Assembly: GCA_964406775.1 (NCBI GenBank)
Contig: CAYOSW010000004.1
Coordinates: 8,148 to 72,147, forward strand
Direction of reading: 5' to 3'
DNA: 64,000 nucleotides
Source of the DNA: JACPKO01 sp964406775
GTDB lineage: Bacteria > Patescibacteriota > Microgenomatia > Daviesbacterales > UBA10151
Shown piece after piece: positions 59,811-64,000 of the stretch. Below the pieces are notes generated by a model. It was given only the letters and a program-made list of their open reading frames with translations. It did no database searches and was not told where the DNA came from. The first letter of the stretch is position 1, and every line of letters begins with the position of its first letter. Both the position numbers and the translations under genes were made by a program.

Positions 59811-61130
59811 TTACTTCAAGGTTGATAAACGGACATCCACCCTTTCCATATCGCGGGGGAAAAGCGATGCCTGCCTGATGTTGGCAAGCTTGAGTAAATT
59901 CATTGTCATCCTCTCAAGTCCGAAAGAAAATCCACCCTCAGGAGGCATTCCGAATCTGAATGCCTGCAGATACATTTCAAACTGGGACGGGTTCATTCCT
60001 CTTTCTTTTATTGTTTCTACCAATTGGTCGTAATCGCTGATTCTCTGGCTTCCCGACAAAATTTCCAGACCTCGGAATAATAAATCATAACTTAAGCTGT
60101 ATTCCGGATTTTCAGGATCAGGCATTGTATAAAAAGCACGTTTTTTAGTGGGGAAGTGGGTTATGGTAACGAGATCTGAACCGTGCTCTTTATTTGCCCA
60201 TTTGCAGATATCAACTTCATCCTGGGGAGTTAAGTCTTTCTCTTTACGGTTATCCCTTCCGAATTCTTTATAAATTACTTCCTGGGCTTCCCTTAAAGTC
60301 AGGCGCGGGATTTTCCCGAAGGCAACCGGCTCCACATTAAATTCTTTTAATTCTTCCGGACAATTTTCCTCCGCATATTTCAAAACTTCTGTTCCCACTT
60401 TCTCGAGCATATCGAGTAGTTCTTCGAAATTAACAAATCCGAATTCACAATCCATTTGAGTTGAAACGGATAAATGCCTCGTTGTGACCGAAGGTTCAGC
60501 CCGGTAAGCGTGAGCGATCGTAAAAACTCTTTCGAAAACAGGCACCAGCATTTGTTTATATAGTTGCGGAGACTGAGTCATTGTCGCCTGGTGACCGTAA
60601 TAATCAACTTTAAAGACCTCCGCGCCTCCTTCGGTTGAACCTACTGCAATTTCCGGAACAACAATCTCCACACAATCCAGCTCTTTGGAAACCTTTCTGA
60701 ATCCTTCGAGAATTGCCGATTGGACTTTAAAAATTGCCCTTACCTGCGGATGACGCAATGTCAGTGATCTGAAATCCAAAAGGGTAGGAAGCTGGAGTTC
60801 TAAATCCTTCATAGCAAGATCAAAAGGTAGTTCTGCAGCTTTCGATATAACCTTAACGGTTTCGGATTGAAGCTCGATCTTACCCGTAGCTAAGTTAGGA
60901 TTTATCAGTTTTTCCGGCCGGCCTGCAACTTTTCCGGTGATCTCAACTACATCCTGAGGTCTGATATCGCCTAAATTTTCTTTTGTGCAAAAAACCTGGA
61001 TAATTCCGGTTCTATCAGCCACATCAAGAAAACCGATCTTGCCGTGATCGCGCCTGACCTGGACCCATCCGGATACCGTTACTGTTTCTCCGACCTTGTC
61101 ATTGCAGTCTAAAATCAATGTTCTTTTCAT
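59811..61130 (-). CDS. aspS: Aspartyl-tRNA synthetase, short archaeal-type
   Basis: 439 residues. N-terminal OB-fold (VSGWVQVRRDHGKIGFLDVADRTG), class-II motif 2 region (FTIAHAYRAEPSVTTRHLSVSTQMDCEFGF), and motif 3 GGFSFGLERMTMNLL. It lacks the insertion domain of the long bacterial AspRS, so it belongs to the archaeal/Deinococcus-like, often non-discriminating, type. Promoter TTGTAA-17-TATTAT lies 9 nt upstream. Confidence 0.93.
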   Translation of the reverse strand: MKRTLILDCNDKVGETVTVSGWVQVRRDHGKIGFLDVADRTGIIQVFCTKENLGDIRPQDVVEITGKVAGRPEKLINPNLATGKIELQSETVKVISKAAELPFDLAMKDLELQLPTLLDFRSLTLRHPQVRAIFKVQSAILEGFRKVSKELDCVEIVVPEIAVGSTEGGAEVFKVDYYGHQATMTQSPQLYKQMLVPVFERVFTIAHAYRAEPSVTTRHLSVSTQMDCEFGFVNFEELLDMLEKVGTEVLKYAEENCPEELKEFNVEPVAFGKIPRLTLREAQEVIYKEFGRDNRKEKDLTPQDEVDICKWANKEHGSDLVTITHFPTKKRAFYTMPDPENPEYSLSYDLLFRGLEILSGSQRISDYDQLVETIKERGMNPSQFEMYLQAFRFGMPPEGGFSFGLERMTMNLLKLANIRQASLFPRDMERVDVRLSTLK

Positions 61131-61176
61131 AATGTGGAAATAATAGCAAAACCGAGGCTGGCTTACAATCTTAGAG

Positions 61177-62259
61177 TTAGGAATTTTGGGCTTTGTTACG
61201 CAGATAATGATCCATAACTGTCAGGGCCGACATTGCATCAACTACCGGAACCGCACGAGGAAGAACGCAGGGATCGTGACGCCCTGAAGCTTCCAGTTCG
61301 ACTTCTTCCAGATTACGGTTAACCGTATGCTGTTTTTTCTTAATTGTCGATACACTTTTAAAGGCCACCCTGAAGTAAATTGTTTCACCCGAGGAAATCC
61401 CGCCCAAGACCCCTCCCGCATTATTAGTCCTTGTCTTAATTTTTCCGTCACTGATCATAAACTCGTCATTGTGTTCACTGCCCGGTTTAACAACTCCGGC
61501 AAATCCCGAACCTATCTCAAACCCCTTAACCGCGTTTATCGATAACATAGCTTTACCTAAATCGGCATTTAATTTATCGAATACAGGTTCACCTAAACCT
61601 GCGGGAACATTTTTAATTACACCCGTGATAACTCCACCGATTGAATCTCCGTCATCCCTCATTTTCTCAACAAGGGATATCATTTTTAAAGCGGCTTTGT
61701 TATCCGGACAACGGATAATATTTGATTCAATTCCTTCAGCTGTAACGGAGTTAAAATCGATATCAGTTTTTATATCTCCGACTTGAGAAACAAAGCTTAA
61801 AATTTCAATTCCCAGTTTTTCTTTCAGATATTTTTTAGCAATCGCACCGGCTGCAACTCTCGCCAGAGTTTCTCTTGCTGAAGCCCTTCCCGATCCCCGG
61901 AAATCCCTGATTCCGTATTTCATTTCATAAGTAAAATCCGCATGCGATGGCCTGAATGCGTCTTTTAAGTGGTCGTAGTCTTCGGGACGCATATCCTTGT
62001 TATATGCCAGCATTAATATAGGAGTACCGGTAGTTTTACCCTCAAAATACCCCGACAGGATTTTAATCTCGTCTTCCTCTTTTCTGGGAGAAGTAATCGA
62101 TGATTGACCGGGTTTTCTTCTATCCAATTCTTTTTGAATTTCCGCTTCGGTTATTTCAATTCCCGGAGGACAACCGTCAACCACGCAACCCACACAGCCT
62201 CCGTGAGACTCTCCGAATGTTGTTACTTTAAATAATTGTCCAAACGTATTACCCGCCAT
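61177..62259 (-). CDS. aroC: Chorismate synthase
   Basis: 360 residues. FGESHGGCVGCVVDGCPPG, GRASARETLARVAAGAIAK and SGRHDPCVLPRAVPVVDAM are the three chorismate synthase signatures. It makes chorismate from EPSP using reduced FMN. The start overlaps aroD by 11 nt. Confidence 0.96.
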   Translation of the reverse strand: MAGNTFGQLFKVTTFGESHGGCVGCVVDGCPPGIEITEAEIQKELDRRKPGQSSITSPRKEEDEIKILSGYFEGKTTGTPILMLAYNKDMRPEDYDHLKDAFRPSHADFTYEMKYGIRDFRGSGRASARETLARVAAGAIAKKYLKEKLGIEILSFVSQVGDIKTDIDFNSVTAEGIESNIIRCPDNKAALKMISLVEKMRDDGDSIGGVITGVIKNVPAGLGEPVFDKLNADLGKAMLSINAVKGFEIGSGFAGVVKPGSEHNDEFMISDGKIKTRTNNAGGVLGGISSGETIYFRVAFKSVSTIKKKQHTVNRNLEEVELEASGRHDPCVLPRAVPVVDAMSALTVMDHYLRNKAQNS

Positions 62260-62935
62260 TTTTTAAAATCTCCAATATCTTTTCTAATTCACTTCTCGTC
62301 ATCTGTCCCGGAGCTGATTCTCCCTGACTTTCTGCCGGGGCAAAGTTAAATTCATTACCCCATAAAGCCGAATATATTCTTACAATCCTCCCCTCTTTAC
62401 CCATACCGCTAATCAGGAATTTTTTATTTTCCTTTTTAAGCTTAATAAGAAGAGTCAGTAATTTTACCCCATCTTCCTCTTCTTTACAAAAACAGGAAAA
62501 CTTAAAGATTGTCGGATTATATGCTTCCATTTTAGAAACCAGATCCTGTAGATCGGACAAATCCGAAGTACTTTCATAATTATGATAGGAAACAATCAGT
62601 TTATTATTTAACTTTTCATTTTTTATAAAATCCAAATCTTCTTTTTGATCATTTATATCAAGATCTAAAAAATTTGCGGACGTTTCCAATAATTTTATTA
62701 TCTTTTCTCTTTCTTCTTTTTTAAGATCCGATTTTTTCAGATCTTTTTTTCTGAATAAAAAGAGTAGCTTGTCCGGGTAAAGATCTGAAATCTTCCAGAC
62801 AAAATCAAAATCCAAATCCTGAATGTAAGAAAGCCAGATCTCATAAAAATCATATTCCGGATTGCCGGAGATAACCGCAAGAACTTCGTCCTTTGAATTT
62901 TGAATAACAGGTAAACAGTATTTAAACTCAGTCAT
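62249..62935 (-). CDS. aroD: 3-dehydroquinate dehydratase, type I
   Basis: 228 residues, TIM barrel. IVSYHNYEST has the catalytic His, NPTIFKFSCFCKEE the Schiff-base Lys, GKEGRIVRIYSALWG the Arg/Ser phosphate-like site, and GESAPGQMT the final loop. It converts 3-dehydroquinate to dehydroshikimate. Overlaps the aroKE fusion by 8 nt. Confidence 0.9.
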   Translation of the reverse strand: MTEFKYCLPVIQNSKDEVLAVISGNPEYDFYEIWLSYIQDLDFDFVWKISDLYPDKLLFLFRKKDLKKSDLKKEEREKIIKLLETSANFLDLDINDQKEDLDFIKNEKLNNKLIVSYHNYESTSDLSDLQDLVSKMEAYNPTIFKFSCFCKEEEDGVKLLTLLIKLKKENKKFLISGMGKEGRIVRIYSALWGNEFNFAPAESQGESAPGQMTRSELEKILEILKNGG

Positions 62936-64000
62936 CTAGTAATACCTCCTCCATCTCTTTTATCGGCGCTTCAAACCCCGTATACATTTTAAATTGTTCT
63001 GCACCCTGGGATAAAAGCATCTCATAACCATACACAACTACCGCTCCCTGCTCTTTTGCATCCTGCAACAATTTAGTTTCCTTCGGCGAAAAGACTATAT
63101 CCATAATGATTTGATCCCGTTTTAAAAACTTTTTATCAACCGGACTTTCATCCGTATTCATTCCGACCGTAGTAGTATTGATGACAATATCCATTCCGGA
63201 AATTTCACCTATTGATTCCATCCCGCTAAAACTACAACCGAATTCTGCCGCCAGAGATTTTGCCTTTTCGATTGTTCTGTTAAAAATTTTAACATTTGCG
63301 CCCCGGGACACCAAACCGTAAACCACTGCACGGGCTGCTCCACCGGCTCCTATTACTACCGTTTTTTTATCTTTTAAACCGGTTTTCTCTTCTAAAGCGT
63401 TTACAGCCCCGATCCAGTCGGTGTTGTAACCCGTTAAAACTCCTTCAATATTTACAACCGTATTCACCGCCCCTATTTTCTTTGCTGTCTCATCAACATC
63501 ATCAAGCAGCGCAATGATCTTTTCTTTATGAGGAACAGTTACAGACACCCCCTTAATCTCAAGATCCCGTACCGCATCAATAAATTTTCCTAATTTAGCC
63601 TCTTTTACTTTACAGGCAATAAATAAATTCCAGTTCTCAATCCCCAAAGCCTTATATCCTGCATTATGCATTTTAGGAGAAAGCGAATGATTTACCGGAT
63701 CACCTATAACAGCGTTTAAATTCATCATACTTTCAGGCAGTTTAAAAGCAGAAGTATCAATTTCCAGATCAGCCAGATCTTCATATTTTTCCCTGCGCTT
63801 CTCCAGGGCCTCCAGAGAATCCCTTACCTGATGCTCTACCAGATCCTCCCCTTTATATCGCGAACCCGAACCGTCAGAATTTAAAAACGGCATAATTTTT
63901 TTTGAAGTGAATTGTCTTCTTAAACGCTCCTCAATTATTTTTTTATCTGCTGTAAGAAGAATGATTAAATTGTCAGCAGATTCTGAAAATAAATCTTTAT
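62928..64000 (-). CDS. aroE: Shikimate kinase-shikimate dehydrogenase fusion, N-terminus off window
   Basis: The frame runs without stop from the shikimate dehydrogenase part to the window edge. The ATG at 63893 that would open a 321-residue protein is internal. Upstream codons read ADNLIILLTADKKIIEERLRRQ and then RYKGEDLVEHQVRDSLEALEKRREKYEDLADLEIDTS, the C-terminal pattern of shikimate kinase (RxxxYxxxADxxIDT). The AroE part starts near MNLNAVIGDPVNHSLSPKMHN, with DKKTVVIGAGGAARAVVYGL (NADP site) and VTVPHKE. One polypeptide would then catalyse two consecutive steps. Confidence 0.82.
   Translation of the reverse strand, partial: KDLFSESADNLIILLTADKKIIEERLRRQFTSKKIMPFLNSDGSGSRYKGEDLVEHQVRDSLEALEKRREKYEDLADLEIDTSAFKLPESMMNLNAVIGDPVNHSLSPKMHNAGYKALGIENWNLFIACKVKEAKLGKFIDAVRDLEIKGVSVTVPHKEKIIALLDDVDETAKKIGAVNTVVNIEGVLTGYNTDWIGAVNALEEKTGLKDKKTVVIGAGGAARAVVYGLVSRGANVKIFNRTIEKAKSLAAEFGCSFSGMESIGEISGMDIVINTTTVGMNTDESPVDKKFLKRDQIIMDIVFSPKETKLLQDAKEQGAVVVYGYEMLLSQGAEQFKMYTGFEAPIKEMEEVLLDD

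Noticed and set aside
62928..63893. AroE as a complete 321-residue protein
   Set aside because: Upstream in-frame sequence matches shikimate kinase, so the ATG at 63893 is internal.
1..64000. CRISPR array, insertion sequence or prophage
   Set aside because: No evenly spaced repeats, transposase or phage structural genes were seen; only the tRNA fragments hint at past mobility.
1..64000. UGA recoded to glycine (Gracilibacteria/Absconditabacteria code)
   Set aside because: Genes such as the adaptor ending at 42639 stop at TGA at the expected family length, with no in-frame UGA inside conserved domains.

Overview
This window looks like a bacterial chromosome segment from the Candidate Phyla Radiation, most plausibly Microgenomates (Patescibacteria). 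That placement is inferred from gene content, not from an rRNA marker. The supporting signs are dense gene packing with many 1-50 nt overlaps, a short archaeal-type Asp-tRNA synthetase, a transketolase split into two subunits, LOG-family proteins, several Gly/Ser/Met-rich surface proteins, and a tRNA gene that does not encode CCA. UGA ends many genes (for example the adaptor gene at 42639), so the recoded Gracilibacteria/Absconditabacteria code does not apply. Several genes have a -10 box exactly six bases before the ATG and no Shine-Dalgarno sequence, which suggests leaderless mRNAs.

Layout. 1-14589 (minus) is a surface-polysaccharide operon. It starts with a 1570-residue protein joining two family-2 glycosyltransferases, a Wzx-like flippase and a family-4 glycosyltransferase. 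It continues with a sugar/lipid kinase-like protein, further glycosyltransferases, a CDP-sugar cassette and two GT-C membrane transferases. 14764-18230 is a cell-wall block (D,D-carboxypeptidase, beta-helix protein, L,D-transpeptidase, VanW-like). 18335-22777 holds a FAD-linked 2-hydroxyacid oxidase, a Nudix hydrolase, a PfkB kinase and a glycerate-kinase-like protein. 22823-27438 is a copper island (csoR, copA, SafE-cupredoxin fusion, copZ, DsbA). 27470-31624 is a non-oxidative pentose-phosphate operon.

31839-38949 has an unknown protein, an exonuclease/GIY-YIG nuclease, a T-box-controlled ATP-grasp ligase with a small partner, an XRE regulator/membrane pair, and a thioredoxin/DipZ redox pair. 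39000-45651 is a two-component system with an LTXXQ-like secreted protein, a MacAB-type exporter, a Fic/Doc toxin pair and a DUF5666-like protein. Four promoters here share an 11-bp-spaced direct repeat, consistent with one OmpR-type regulon.

45680-52016 encodes envelope proteins (PQQ-type dehydrogenase, lamin-tail surface protein, LOG protein, small membrane proteins, SGNH hydrolase with acyltransferase). 52093-53816 holds three poorly recognised genes. 53817-54326 has tRNA-Gln(CUG) nested between broken pieces of a second copy. 54327-61130 has an MFS exporter, a pterin dehydratase, GltX, a second D,D-carboxypeptidase and AspS. 61177-64000 is a shikimate operon (aroC, aroD and an aroK-aroE fusion whose kinase part runs off the right edge).
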